38,894 nt of DNA. It comes from Bradyrhizobium cajani (GTDB taxonomy: Bacteria; Pseudomonadota; Alphaproteobacteria; Rhizobiales; Xanthobacteraceae). The position numbers were made by a program, and so were the translations under genes. The number at the start of each line of letters is the position of its first letter. Position 1 is the stretch's first letter. The notes beneath the pieces were generated by a model that worked only from the letters and a program-made list of their open reading frames with translations, made no database searches and was not told the origin of the DNA. The stretch is taken from assembly GCF_009759665.1 (NCBI RefSeq), contig NZ_WQNE01000052.1:1-38894 (forward strand), given 5' to 3'. Below are positions 23,609 to 31,434 of this stretch, piece by piece.

Positions 23609-24234
23609 CTCTTGAATTCCTTCGCCGCCTTGTCCAGCACGAACAGCGATCCCTCCGCGACGCCGAAATAGGCGCCGTGGGTGTGCATCTGGCCGGCGTC
23701 GACCGCCTTGCGCACGAACGGGAACGTCATCAGGTTTTCCAGGCTGCGGAACACCGCGGCCTTCTCGATGCGCTCGACGAACTGCGCCATCGTCTCATGG
23801 TCGCGCTGCTCGACCACCTCGCCCGGCTTGATGAACATCTGCATCCATTTGCCGATGAAGTCGCCGGGCGTGAGCGGCTCGATCTTGTCGACGAAGGCGC
23901 GGATGCCGCCGCATTGCGCGTGGCCGAGCACCACGATGTGCTTCACCTTCAACACCGTCACGGCATATTCCAACGCCGCCGAGACGCCATGCGCGTTGCC
24001 GTCGGGCTGATACACCGGCACCAGATTGGCGATGTTGCGGACGACGAACAATTCGCCCGGCCCGACGTCGAAGATGACTTCGGGCGAGACGCGGCTGTCG
24101 CAGCAGCCGATCACCATCACTTCGGGCGACTGCCCCTTCACCGACAGCTCGCGGTAGCGGGTCTGCTCGGTCGGCAGCCGCTGCGTGGCGAAAGCCTTGT
24201 AGCCGTCCAGCAAATGCTTCGGGAATGTCATCAT
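23593..24234 (-). CDS. Beta-class carbonic anhydrase
   Basis: A 213-residue zinc enzyme interconverting CO2 and bicarbonate. Zinc ligands are Cys44 in IGCCDSRVSPE, His105 and Cys108 in VLGHAQCGGIRA, and the Asp46-Arg48 dyad of the family is present. It is cytosolic. The start is at ATG 24234 or the adjacent ATG at 24231; neither has a clear Shine-Dalgarno. The C-terminal residues SANGE and stop derive from the family D repeat. It is divergent from the CoA-ester lyase gene, with 103 bases between. Confidence 0.95.
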   Translation of the reverse strand: MMTFPKHLLDGYKAFATQRLPTEQTRYRELSVKGQSPEVMVIGCCDSRVSPEVIFDVGPGELFVVRNIANLVPVYQPDGNAHGVSAALEYAVTVLKVKHIVVLGHAQCGGIRAFVDKIEPLTPGDFIGKWMQMFIKPGEVVEQRDHETMAQFVERIEKAAVFRSLENLMTFPFVRKAVDAGQMHTHGAYFGVAEGSLFVLDKAAKEFKSANGE

Positions 24235-24337
24235 GACCCATGGCTAATCATAGACCGCAGGGGCGAACAAGCCTTTCGAATAGGCAGGCCAAGTGCTATC
24301 GGCTTGATCAGAATACAGACGAGGAAGGAACGCCAGC

Positions 24338-25219
24338 ATGACCCGCCCGCGCCGCAGCCATCTGTTCATGCCCGGCTCCAACCCCCGCGCGCTGGAAAAG
24401 GCGCGGAATCTCGCCGCCGACGGCCTGATCCTGGACCTTGAGGATTCCGTCGCCCCCGACGCCAAGGCGGTGGCGCGCGATGGCATCGCCGCCGCGATCG
24501 CAGCCAAGGGTTTCGGCAAACGTGAGATCCTGATCCGGACCAACGGACTGGATTCACCCTGGTGGGCCGACGATATGGCGATGGCCGCGAAAGCCTCGCC
24601 CGACGGCATCCTGGTTCCAAAAGTTTCAAGCGTCGAAGATCTCGACCAGATCGGCCGCCGCCTCGCCGAGCTCGGCGCTGCCCCGACCGTGAAGGTCTGG
24701 GCCATGATCGAGACCGCGCGCGCGGTGCTGCATGCGGAGGAACTGTCTGCTGCCGGACGCGATCCCAAGACACGCTTGTCCGGTTTCGTGTTCGGCCCGA
24801 ACGACATCTCGCGCGAGACGCGGATCCGGATGCTGCCGGGCCGCGCCGCGATGATCCCGATGATCACCCATTGCATCCTGGCGACGCGCGCCCACGGCCT
24901 CGAGATCCTCGACGGCCCCTACAGTGACATCGCCAATTCCGACGGCTTCGCCACCGAATGCGCGCAAGGCCGCGACCTCGGCTTCGACGGCAAGACGCTG
25001 ATCCATCCCTCGCAGATCGAAGCCTGCAACGCGATCTTCACCCCGCCCGAAGAGGAAGTCGCGCGCGCCCGCAAGATCATCGCGGCATTCGAGCTGCCGG
25101 AGAACGTCTCGCGCGGTGCGATCCGGCTGGATGGTGCAATGGTGGAGCGCCTGCACGCCGACATGGCCCGGCGTACGATCGAGATCGCCGACGCGATCGC
25201 CGCGATGGGGAAGGGCTAG
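24338..25219 (+). CDS. CitE-like HpcH/HpaI aldolase family CoA-ester lyase
   Basis: A 293-residue TIM-barrel enzyme of the citrate lyase beta subunit/malyl-CoA lyase group. RRSHLFMPGSNPRALEKA (5-22) and LILDLEDSVAPDAK (30-43) bind the CoA thioester and Mg2+; VWAMIETARAVL and FGPNDISRET carry further metal and substrate residues, and FDGKTLIHPSQIEACN is a family hallmark. Stand-alone CitE proteins cleave malyl-, methylmalyl- or citramalyl-CoA or act as thioesterases; which one cannot be decided here. No citrate lyase alpha or gamma gene is present. AAGGAA precedes the ATG. Confidence 0.9.
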   Translation: MTRPRRSHLFMPGSNPRALEKARNLAADGLILDLEDSVAPDAKAVARDGIAAAIAAKGFGKREILIRTNGLDSPWWADDMAMAAKASPDGILVPKVSSVEDLDQIGRRLAELGAAPTVKVWAMIETARAVLHAEELSAAGRDPKTRLSGFVFGPNDISRETRIRMLPGRAAMIPMITHCILATRAHGLEILDGPYSDIANSDGFATECAQGRDLGFDGKTLIHPSQIEACNAIFTPPEEEVARARKIIAAFELPENVSRGAIRLDGAMVERLHADMARRTIEIADAIAAMGKG

Positions 25220-25450
25220 GCAAACGCGAAGAGCGATTCCGCATCGATCGATCAGCGCGTCGGTATCGCGCAAACCGGTCAGCATGGTTGCCGGGTCAAA
25301 GTCCCGGGGGCTGCAACATTGCGGATGTTCATGCCGGGTTTTCGAGCTTAGACTTGGAGCCTTATAGGCGCGCCGTTACGAAGTGCGCACGACCATTATT
25401 GGAAGCGATTGTCTGATCATCTGTACGCGCCTCGCGTAAGAGAGGTTGCT

Positions 25451-26206
25451 ATGGAGCCATTTTTTCATCGGGAAGTTCATTGCCGCCCGCTGCAACATTG
25501 TTCGACGGACGTACACCATCGTAGCTGTCGTCTCTTCATTGCGGCGTTCTGCGCAGCCTGCATGTTCGCGGGTGAAGCCGGGGCTCAATGCACCGCACGG
25601 GATGTCTTGCAGAACGAACTGAGGTTGAAGAAGGCGCCCTCGGTTCGCGGGCAGGACATTCCGGTCAGATCGGCTGCCGATATCCCGGTGTGGAAGACGA
25701 TCACGCTGCAAGCCTTCGCGAATTCGTTCGCGCTCCGGAATGCCCTGGATGCAAAGGGCTGCAAGGTAGGTGGGCTCGCTGCGGAGATTCTCGCGCGACC
25801 GGCCTTTGTCGTCAGTACGACCAGAAAAGACGTGAGGCTTGTTGCTGTATCGGCCGCGGAGCTCGGCTTTGGAACGGATACCGTGACTTTGGGAGCAGTT
25901 TATATGCGTGTCCAGCAGTTGGGTCTTGGGCTCGCGGCAGCGGAGATTGGCCCGCAATTGAGGCTTCAGTACTTCGACCAGCCCATGGGCGAATTTCTCA
26001 TCATTGGAATGGAGCCCATCAAGACCTGGAGCGGCGAGCAGATCGTCCTGAATGTTGCCAATGGCGGAGCCGGACTCATCCTGATCGGCCAGGACGGCCG
26101 GCCCGACGCAGAAATATCTGCGACCTCGCGTTTGCTGTTTGTGCGATCCGATCCAGCTGCGCCCGCTGACCCGCGTGGGGAGGCAGCAGCATTTCTGCCT
26201 CCGTGA
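25451..26206 (+). CDS. Secreted hypothetical protein of unknown family
   Basis: 251 residues from ATG 25451 (GAGAGG eight bases upstream; the frame itself opens at 25409). The N-terminus is unusual: about 30 polar residues rich in His and Cys precede a hydrophobic segment RLFIAAFCAACMFAGEAGAQ that looks like a signal peptide, so either the signal is long or the true start is later. The mature part holds PVWKTITLQAFANSFALRNAL and VGxQLRLQY-like IGPQLRLQYFDQPMGEFLII. I do not recognise the family with certainty. GC and codon use look lower than in neighbours, which may indicate later acquisition. Single gene, flanked by non-coding DNA upstream. Confidence 0.75.
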   Translation: MEPFFHREVHCRPLQHCSTDVHHRSCRLFIAAFCAACMFAGEAGAQCTARDVLQNELRLKKAPSVRGQDIPVRSAADIPVWKTITLQAFANSFALRNALDAKGCKVGGLAAEILARPAFVVSTTRKDVRLVAVSAAELGFGTDTVTLGAVYMRVQQLGLGLAAAEIGPQLRLQYFDQPMGEFLIIGMEPIKTWSGEQIVLNVANGGAGLILIGQDGRPDAEISATSRLLFVRSDPAAPADPRGEAAAFLPP

Positions 26207-26220
26207 TACCTGCGAGCGCT

Positions 26221-26640
26221 TCAGCGCGGCGCAATCTCGGCGCGATCGAGCGATTCCAGCGTTGCGGCGTTGGCGCAGTAGCCGTGATAGTTCTCCGCGA
26301 CGGTGCCCTCAGCGAGATCGCGATCGCACTGTCCCTTGTTGTTGCAGAGCGAGCAGACCCGCTCCATGTCGCGCAGCAACAGCGGCTGCGCGCGGCCGAG
26401 CCCTTCGGCGCTGATGCCGAGCTGTTCCAGCATCTTCGGCAGCTCGTCGGCAGCGTGCTTGCCGTGGCGGACCAGCTCCTCCAGATCGTCGGGCGCGATC
26501 CTGAGATCGCTGGCGATCCGGTCGAAATCGGCGCGATCGAGCTGCCGCATCTCGTTCATCTCGCGGCGATGCTTCAGCCAGCTGGCAAAGGAGTCGATGA
26601 GGTCCTGAACGATCGGATAAGGCCTGCTTGCGGTGCTCAT
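26221..26640 (-). CDS. DUF6455 family protein
   Basis: 139 residues, mostly helical, ending in a four-cysteine cluster: Cys96 and Cys99 (VCSLCNNKGQC), Cys105 and Cys122 (NYHGYCANAATL). The spacing C-x2-C-x5-C-x16-C with a nearby His resembles a metal or iron-sulfur site, and matches the uncharacterised DUF6455 family of alphaproteobacteria. No signal peptide; predicted cytosolic. It converges with the secreted protein gene with only 14 bases between stops. No operon partner, no known role. Confidence 0.87.
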   Translation of the reverse strand: MSTASRPYPIVQDLIDSFASWLKHRREMNEMRQLDRADFDRIASDLRIAPDDLEELVRHGKHAADELPKMLEQLGISAEGLGRAQPLLLRDMERVCSLCNNKGQCDRDLAEGTVAENYHGYCANAATLESLDRAEIAPR

Positions 26641-26793
26641 GCGAGGCTCCGTTGGGGTCGTGGAATTGGAGCCAGATTAGGCACAATGGTGCAGGAGCGC
26701 GTTGCGCTGGATCAAACAGGAAGATCGGGCTGCGAGCGCTCAAACTCCCCGTAAGCGCAGGGCTATCGTATTGGGAGCGGTTTGCCTGCGGCC

Positions 26794-26928
26794 CATCCTT
26801 CGAGACGCCCGCCTTTGGGCGGGCTCCTCAGGATGAGGGCGGAGTGCGCGGCAACGATTTCGACGGGCACCGATGCCGATGAGCCTCATCCTGAGGAGAC
26901 CGCGGAGCGGTCGTCTCGAAGGACGAGG
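26794..26928. repeat. Palindromic intergenic repeat, family G
   Basis: Arms CATCCTTCGAGACG (26794-26807) with CGTCTCGAAGGACG, and CTCCTCAGGATGAGG with CCTCATCCTGAGGAG, form a long double-stem structure about 135 bases long. It fills most of the 369-base gap between the DUF6455 gene and the glycosyltransferase; the rest of the gap (26641-26793 and 26929-27009) shows nothing I recognise. Confidence 0.88.
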
Positions 26929-27009
26929 CGCGCGCTCAGGCCGTTCCAAGGGTCATATGTGATACCTTCTCCCGCAAGAGGGAGAGGGAGCGCGCCTCCT
27001 GCCCGGCGG

Positions 27010-27795
27010 CTATGCAAACCGCTCCGTCGCCCACGCATACAGGCTGCCCGGAATCGGTTTCTCCCCGCCGCGGCCCTTGGGCGAGATGTGCAGGCCGATG
27101 ATGTCGGGGGCGGTGACGAGGCCGAGATAGCTCGAGGGATCGAAGAACAGTTTTGGCTCGGCATGCACGGCGTAGAACGACTGCTTCGGCAGCGCGTTCT
27201 GCAATTCGCCAGTGCGGCGCGCCAGCGCGGTGAGTGCCGCCGGCCCATAGATCGCAACGCGGATGTCGGAGAGGCGGTTCGAGCCGCCGCGCAGGCGGCG
27301 CATCATGAAGGTGACGCGATGGCGCACCGACAGCCAGTTCGGCGTCAGCTCCTCCTGCTCCATCAACTCCTCGAAGGCGGCCACGATGCCGTGCTCGGGC
27401 GGCAAATAGATCACGGAGTTGCCGAGCTGACGCGGACGCTCCCAGGCGAAGTAGGGTTTTGCCGGATCGATCTCGACGGGCTTCAAGAGCAGCACGTCGG
27501 CATCGAGCCAGAGGCCAAGATTCTTCGCCATCAGCTTCATGCGGAAGAAATCGCTGAACTGCAGCGTGGTCCAGTCGCGCCAGCTGCCGTCCGGCTGCGG
27601 CGGGCGCAGCCTTTCCGAGAACGCGTGCGGCAGGATCGCCTCGGCATCCGCATTCGCAATGCCCGCGGGCAGGCCGGGAATGGTGTCGAAGCTATAGAGC
27701 GTGACCTTGTGGCCGGCGGCCAGCTGCGAGCGCAGACAGGTCTGGCGCAGCGCGTCCATCGGGCCGTGCCAGAAGGTGACGATCTCGGGCAGCAT
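27010..27795 (-). CDS. Glycosyltransferase with DXD motif (GT32-like)
   Basis: 261 residues with a nucleotide-sugar glycosyltransferase core of the GT32/capsular type: FWHGPMDALRQTCLRSQLAA at the start, then FRMKLMAKNLGLWLDADVLL with DXD metal site Asp98-Ala-Asp100, and a C-terminal GLHISPKG with a conserved His-like motif. It is cytosolic. There are no other polysaccharide genes beside it. It starts 28 bases beyond the leuD terminator on the same strand, so it needs readthrough or a promoter hidden at the terminator. Confidence 0.87.
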   Translation of the reverse strand: MLPEIVTFWHGPMDALRQTCLRSQLAAGHKVTLYSFDTIPGLPAGIANADAEAILPHAFSERLRPPQPDGSWRDWTTLQFSDFFRMKLMAKNLGLWLDADVLLLKPVEIDPAKPYFAWERPRQLGNSVIYLPPEHGIVAAFEELMEQEELTPNWLSVRHRVTFMMRRLRGGSNRLSDIRVAIYGPAALTALARRTGELQNALPKQSFYAVHAEPKLFFDPSSYLGLVTAPDIIGLHISPKGRGGEKPIPGSLYAWATERFA

Positions 27796-27822
27796 GAGGC
27801 AAAGCTATACGGGATAACGCGG

Positions 27823-27859
27823 GCAAAGAAAAAGCCCCGGCGTTTTGGACGCCGGGGCT
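27823..27859 (-). terminator. Rho-independent terminator of leuD
   Basis: AGCCCCGGCG (27833-27842) and CGCCGGGGCT (27850-27859) form a ten-pair stem; on the minus strand it is followed by TTTTCTTTG. It lies 18 bases after the leuD stop. Confidence 0.92.
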
Positions 27860-27876
27860 CAAACGAAAATCAGAGA

Positions 27877-28482
27877 TCAGGCCCAGGCACGTTCGCGCTT
27901 GAGCTTGTCCTCATAGGTGTCGATCGAGGACTTCTTTTCCATGGTCAGACCGATGTCGTCGAGGCCGTTGATCAGGCAATGCTTGCGGAACGGATCGATC
28001 TCGAACTTGACCTTGCCGCCGTCGGGACCGCGGATCTCCTGGTTCGGCAGGTCGATCGTCAGCGTCGCATTGGCGCCGCGCTCGGCGTCGTCGAACAGCT
28101 TGTCGAGGTCTTCCTGGGAGACGCGGATCGGCAGAATGCCGTTCTTGAAGCAGTTGTTGTAGAAGATGTCGCCGAACGAGGTCGAGATCACGCAGCGGAT
28201 GCCGAAATCGAGCAGCGCCCAGGGCGCGTGCTCGCGGCTCGAGCCGCAGCCGAAATTGTCGCCGGCGACCAGCACCTTCGCATTGCGATAGGCGGACTGG
28301 TTGAGGACGAAATCCGGGTTCTCGCTGCCGTCGTCCTTGTAGCGCTGCTCGGAGAAGAGCCCCTTGCCAAGGCCGGTGCGCTTGATGGTCTTGAGGTACT
28401 GCTTCGGAATGATCATGTCGGTGTCGACATTGATGATCTTCAGCGGCGCCGCGACGCCTTCCAGCGTGGTGAACTTGTCCAT
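27877..28482 (-). CDS. leuD: 3-Isopropylmalate dehydratase small subunit
   Basis: A 201-residue aconitase-like swivel domain that pairs with LeuC to isomerise 2-isopropylmalate to 3-isopropylmalate. NVDTDMIIPKQYLKT (18-32) and NFGCGSSREHAPWALLDFG are family hallmarks; the latter includes substrate-binding Ser and Arg. Length is normal. It is separated from leuC by about 3 kb that holds five small genes. The 144 bases upstream of the start show no clear promoter. Confidence 0.97.
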   Translation of the reverse strand: MDKFTTLEGVAAPLKIINVDTDMIIPKQYLKTIKRTGLGKGLFSEQRYKDDGSENPDFVLNQSAYRNAKVLVAGDNFGCGSSREHAPWALLDFGIRCVISTSFGDIFYNNCFKNGILPIRVSQEDLDKLFDDAERGANATLTIDLPNQEIRGPDGGKVKFEIDPFRKHCLINGLDDIGLTMEKKSSIDTYEDKLKRERAWA

Positions 28483-28626
28483 GGTTGCGCTTTCCTGGGG
28501 TGGTTCAGGGAACCGGTGTTTATCGCGAACGGAGCAGGAATCCTAGGCCGAATTCGGCAGGTCTCGTCTGCTTGGCTGGATCAAGCCGTGGGGAGAGGTT
28601 AGGGGAGCCCGCAGCTCGATACCGCT

Positions 28627-29025
28627 CTAGTCCGCCTTGGCCTCGATCGCGGCCATATCGTCGTCCGAGAGGCCGAAATGGTGGCCGATCTCGTGGATCA
28701 GGACGTGACGGACGATGTGGCCGAGGCTTTCGTCGTGCTCGGCCCAATAGTCCAGGATCGGCCGGCGGTAGAGCCAGACCATGTTGGGCAGCCGCGCCAC
28801 GTCGCCCAGGCTCTGCTGCGGCAGGCCGACACCCTGGAACAGGCCGAGCAGGTCGAACTCGCTCTCGCATTCCATCTCGTCGAGGACCTCCTCGGTCGGG
28901 AAGTCGTCGACGCGGAGGATCACGCCCTCGCAGAGCTTGCGAAACTCTGCCGGCAGGCGATCGAAGATGTCATGCGCCGTCGCTTCCATTTCAGCCAGCG
29001 AGGGTGCTTTCAATTCCGTCCACAT
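28627..29025 (-). CDS. Small zincin-type metallopeptidase family protein (PF06262)
   Basis: 132 residues with HEIGHHFGLSDDDM (111-124): the HExxH zinc motif (His111, Glu112, His115) and a downstream Asp typical of the short zincin family found in many bacteria. No signal peptide; cytosolic. Start ATG 29025 was chosen because GGAGAAG lies directly upstream; an in-frame GTG at 29061 falls inside a repeat. Peptidase activity is assumed from the family and is poorly tested; substrates are unknown. It probably has its own promoter. Confidence 0.9.
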   Translation of the reverse strand: MWTELKAPSLAEMEATAHDIFDRLPAEFRKLCEGVILRVDDFPTEEVLDEMECESEFDLLGLFQGVGLPQQSLGDVARLPNMVWLYRRPILDYWAEHDESLGHIVRHVLIHEIGHHFGLSDDDMAAIEAKAD

Positions 29026-29035
29026 GGGCTTCTCC

Positions 29036-29134
29036 AGAGCGTTTTCGAGCGAAGTGGACACCGGTTCGCGTCAAGAAAACGCGTCAAAAAAGAATCTAGA
29101 ACCCCGCTCCGATCTTATCGGAATGGGGTTCTAG
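29036..29134. repeat. Intergenic repeat, family H
   Basis: Starts GAGCGTTTTCGAGCGAAGTGG, a sequence I know as very common in Bradyrhizobium, and ends in an inverted repeat CTAGAACCCC (29096-29105) with GGGGTTCTAG (29125-29134). It sits just upstream of the metallopeptidase start, so it lies in that gene's promoter or leader. Confidence 0.85.
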
Positions 29135-29243
29135 CGCGGGTTCCGCAGCGATGCATCCGGCTTTATAAGCGCGGCGAGGTTGACGGGCGCCGCCAAAACG
29201 AGGAGCGTGTGCCCTGAATCGGACTTTTCGGGTGGGCTGGAAA

Positions 29244-29564
29244 ATGCAAGCGAAAACAGCGCTGACGCTACTGTGCATGGGGTTGTTTTCGCAGTTTTGG
29301 GTTGGCGCAGAGGCCAATGCCCAGACGGCCGGGCCCGAGATCCGGCTGGCCCAGGCGGCTTCGCCCGACGAGGTCCCGCCACCGCGCAGACGGCCCCCCG
29401 CGCGCTTGCGCGTCACGCCCTATTACAGCCCCGACGGCGTCTATCCGCGCTACAATCCCGGCCCCGACGCGGTCCGCGAATGCAACGTCGCCTATGTGCA
29501 GGAACACAGGCCCAGCGGCACCGTGATCACGCCGCATATGAGCTGCTACTGGCGCCGGGGCTGA
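29244..29564 (+). CDS. Small secreted hypothetical protein, Pro/Arg-rich
   Basis: 106 residues with a signal peptide at 1-27 (TALTLLCMGLFSQFWVGAEA, cleavage after ANA). The mature chain has a Pro/Arg tract (VPPPRRRPPARLRVTPYY), Tyr and Pro pairs (SPDGVYPRYNPGP), and two cysteines (ECNVAY and MSCYWRR) that could form a disulfide. No recognised domain. ATG 29244 is used; GGTGGG precedes it, and the frame opens four codons earlier at a GTG. It is followed after 43 bases by another small secreted protein gene, so they may be cotranscribed. Confidence 0.78.
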   Translation: MQAKTALTLLCMGLFSQFWVGAEANAQTAGPEIRLAQAASPDEVPPPRRRPPARLRVTPYYSPDGVYPRYNPGPDAVRECNVAYVQEHRPSGTVITPHMSCYWRRG

Positions 29565-29607
29565 CGCCTGCGCCAACGAGCAGCACGGAGATCTCGTGAG
29601 GGTCGTC

Positions 29608-29868
29608 ATGGCGAGATGGATTGCATTGGCGGTTGCGGTCGCGCTTGCCGCCGGTCTGCCTCGCACTTTGGCTGCGCACAGGGCGACGATACCCGAGGCC
29701 TCGGCGGGCATCGCGGTTTTCGATGTGCGACGACACGCGCGAACCCCTGACGCCGTGCGGCCTGCCGTGCGCCATGATCCACGCTATTACGCACGGCCGG
29801 TCTACTACCGTCCTTATCCCTATGGCGTGCCCGCACCGTTCGTGTTCGGCTACGGGCCCTTTTGGTGA
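29608..29868 (+). CDS. Small secreted hypothetical protein, Tyr/Pro-rich
   Basis: 86 residues from ATG 29608 (alternative GTG at 29596, which has a GGAG six bases upstream). Signal peptide about 1-23 (WIALAVAVALAAGLPRTLA). The mature part is short, basic and ends in PRYYARPVYYRPYPYGVPAP, a Tyr/Pro/Arg repeat-like tract. No domain recognised. Downstream partner of the preceding small secreted protein; the sequence then runs into palindromic repeats. Confidence 0.68.
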   Translation: MARWIALAVAVALAAGLPRTLAAHRATIPEASAGIAVFDVRRHARTPDAVRPAVRHDPRYYARPVYYRPYPYGVPAPFVFGYGPFW

Positions 29869-29881
29869 TGCCGCTGCACCA

Positions 29882-29981
29882 GAGCATGATTCGGAAAAGT
29901 GTGAAGCGGTTTTCCGAAAAGATCATGCTCAAACAATAACCCAAAGCGCGATGACGATTCATCCCAATCTCATCGCGCTTT
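29882..29981. repeat. Composite palindromic repeat, family I
   Basis: GAGCATGAT...ATCATGCTC arms (29882-29930) enclose the pair TTCGGAAAA/TTTTCCGAA, a sequence frequent in Bradyrhizobium and Rhodopseudomonas; then AAAGCGCGATGA (29943-29954) pairs with TCATCGCGCTTT (29970-29981). The outer edge supplies the TAA stop of the DUF1330 gene. Confidence 0.88.
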
Positions 29982-30279
29982 AGCCGGCCGGCGTAAATCC
30001 CCTGACCAGCAGCACGGTCGCCTGCGCGCCCGCTTTGCGATCGCGCGAGATCTCCTCATAGTCGGGCGTATTCGAGAAGGCGAAGAACGCAGCCTCGTCG
30101 GGGAACGACATCATGACAAGCTTGTCATGCGGCCATGCGCCTTCGAGCACGCGCGGATGCTCGTCGGCGGCGAGCAGCCTTCCGCCATACTTCCTGAACA
30201 CGTCGAAGAACCGCGCCTGATAGCGGTCATAGGCCGCGCGGTCCGTCATCTTCAATTGCGCAATCGCGTAGACAGTCAT
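29980..30279 (-). CDS. DUF1330 family protein
   Basis: 99 residues of the DUF1330 ferredoxin-like (dimeric alpha/beta barrel) family: AIAQLKMTDRAAYDRYQARF near the start, then GGRLLAADEHPRVLEG and MMSFPDEAAFFAFSNTPDYEEI. These are small soluble proteins of unknown function, often annotated as monooxygenase-like. ATG 30279 was chosen because AAGGA lies nine bases upstream and GGAG is adjacent; the frame opens 21 codons earlier with a non-matching sequence. It is divergent from the Gly/His-rich protein gene. Confidence 0.9.
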   Translation of the reverse strand: MTVYAIAQLKMTDRAAYDRYQARFFDVFRKYGGRLLAADEHPRVLEGAWPHDKLVMMSFPDEAAFFAFSNTPDYEEISRDRKAGAQATVLLVRGFTPAG

Positions 30280-30459
30280 CTCCAAAATTCCTTCCGTCGC
30301 GGCACTGCGCCGCAGCGCCATGCCCCTGCGTCGTTCATTCATGGGGCATTCACATCGCTCTCCTCAGTTTAATCCCAGGAGCGACCATCATTGAACAGCG
30401 ATGGCGTGGCCGAGACGTCGTGCCGCAACGCCGCTGTCGAGATTCCAGGGAGGATTTCC

Positions 30460-31008
30460 ATGCTGAGGAGACTGGGTCTCAGGGCAAGCCCGATGCGCTT
30501 GCTCGGGATCGCGGCTGCTACGACATTGATGCTGTCGACCGGGACCGCGCGTCGCGCTGAAGCACTCACCTTGATCAATCCGGCGACGTCACCGGCGACG
30601 AAGGCTGCGGCCGACGATCTCGTCACGCAGGTCCGGCATGGCGGCGGTGGGCATGGCTTCCACGGTGGAGGCTTTCGCGGTGGCGGCTTTCGCGGAGGCG
30701 GCTTCCATGGTGGCGGAGGACATATCGGCGGTTTCCGTGGCGGTGGTTTTCATGGCGGCCATATCGGCGGTTTCCGCGCCGCGCCGGCCTTTCACGGTGG
30801 TGGCTATCGCTATGGTGGCCTCCACCACGGCGGATATCACCGCCACTGGGGCTATCGCCCCCATTTCGGCTATCGCCATTTTCACCGGCGTTACTATTAC
30901 GGCGGCTACTATCCCTACTACCACTATCCCCGTCGCTGCCGGATCATCTGGACCTATTACGGCCCACGCCGCATGTGCCGCTGGCACTATCCGTACCGCT
31001 ATTGGTGA
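30460..31008 (+). CDS. Secreted Gly/His/Tyr-rich protein
   Basis: 182 residues. Signal segment about 1-38 (RLLGIAAATTLMLSTGTARR). From about 60 to 125 the chain is a repeat of FHGGGFRGGG and HIGGFRGGGFHGG units; the C-terminal 55 residues are His/Tyr/Arg-rich (HRHWGYRPHFGYRHFHRRYY) and include a Cys pair in PRRCRIIWTYYGPRRMCRWH. Similar Gly/His-rich exported proteins are found in rhizobia; the many His residues could bind metal but no role is known. An AGGGAGG Shine-Dalgarno lies seven bases before the ATG. Both strands of this stretch are open, so openness alone is not evidence, but signal, repeats and RBS agree. Confidence 0.83.
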   Translation: MLRRLGLRASPMRLLGIAAATTLMLSTGTARRAEALTLINPATSPATKAAADDLVTQVRHGGGGHGFHGGGFRGGGFRGGGFHGGGGHIGGFRGGGFHGGHIGGFRAAPAFHGGGYRYGGLHHGGYHRHWGYRPHFGYRHFHRRYYYGGYYPYYHYPRRCRIIWTYYGPRRMCRWHYPYRYW

Positions 31009-31022
31009 TGGGGTTGGTTATC

Positions 31023-31122
31023 GTCATTCCGGGATGGCGCATAAGCGCCAGACCCGGAATCTCGAGATTCTCAGGTGCGCAATTGCGCTCCATAGTTCGC
31101 CCCTCGGGCGCCCCGGAATGAC
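31023..31122. repeat. Palindromic intergenic repeat, family B (copy 2)
   Basis: Ends GTCATTCCGG and CCGGAATGAC, core CCCGGAATCTCGAGATTC as in the sdh copy at 7381-7460. It lies between the Gly/His-rich gene and the small hypothetical gene. Confidence 0.92.
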
Positions 31123-31136
31123 GACATTACCTGAAG

Positions 31137-31340
31137 TCAGTCCTTCAGCTTCCAAGACGAAGCTTTCCACCGCATCAGGTTCTCCAGCTTCCACTGCCTG
31201 AACATCGCCGGTGGCCAGCGGCTGAGCTTCGAGCTCTCCTCGACCTCCGGCTTGGCAACGATGCGCAGCGGCGTTGCACGCCGCCGGTGCTGGCGCGTCG
31301 CCTCGCTGATCAGATCGACATATTCCGGCTTGTTGGCCAT
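31137..31340 (-). CDS. Small basic hypothetical protein
   Basis: 67 residues, strongly basic (MANKPEYVDLISEATRQHRR, then RRATPLRIVAK and Trp-rich C-terminus PAMFRQWKLENLMRWKASSW). No signal peptide or domain recognised. ATG 31340 has GAGGA eight bases upstream; the frame opens 12 codons earlier. It lies 94 bases downstream of leuC on the same strand and could be in that transcript. Confidence 0.68.
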   Translation of the reverse strand: MANKPEYVDLISEATRQHRRRATPLRIVAKPEVEESSKLSRWPPAMFRQWKLENLMRWKASSWKLKD

Positions 31341-31434
31341 GGCACGCGTCCTCGCGAAACCGTCGCGAGGACGCAATGTGGGCGACGCGGATTAACGGCG
31401 GTTTGCCGCGATCGCTACAATTGCAGGGAGCGGC

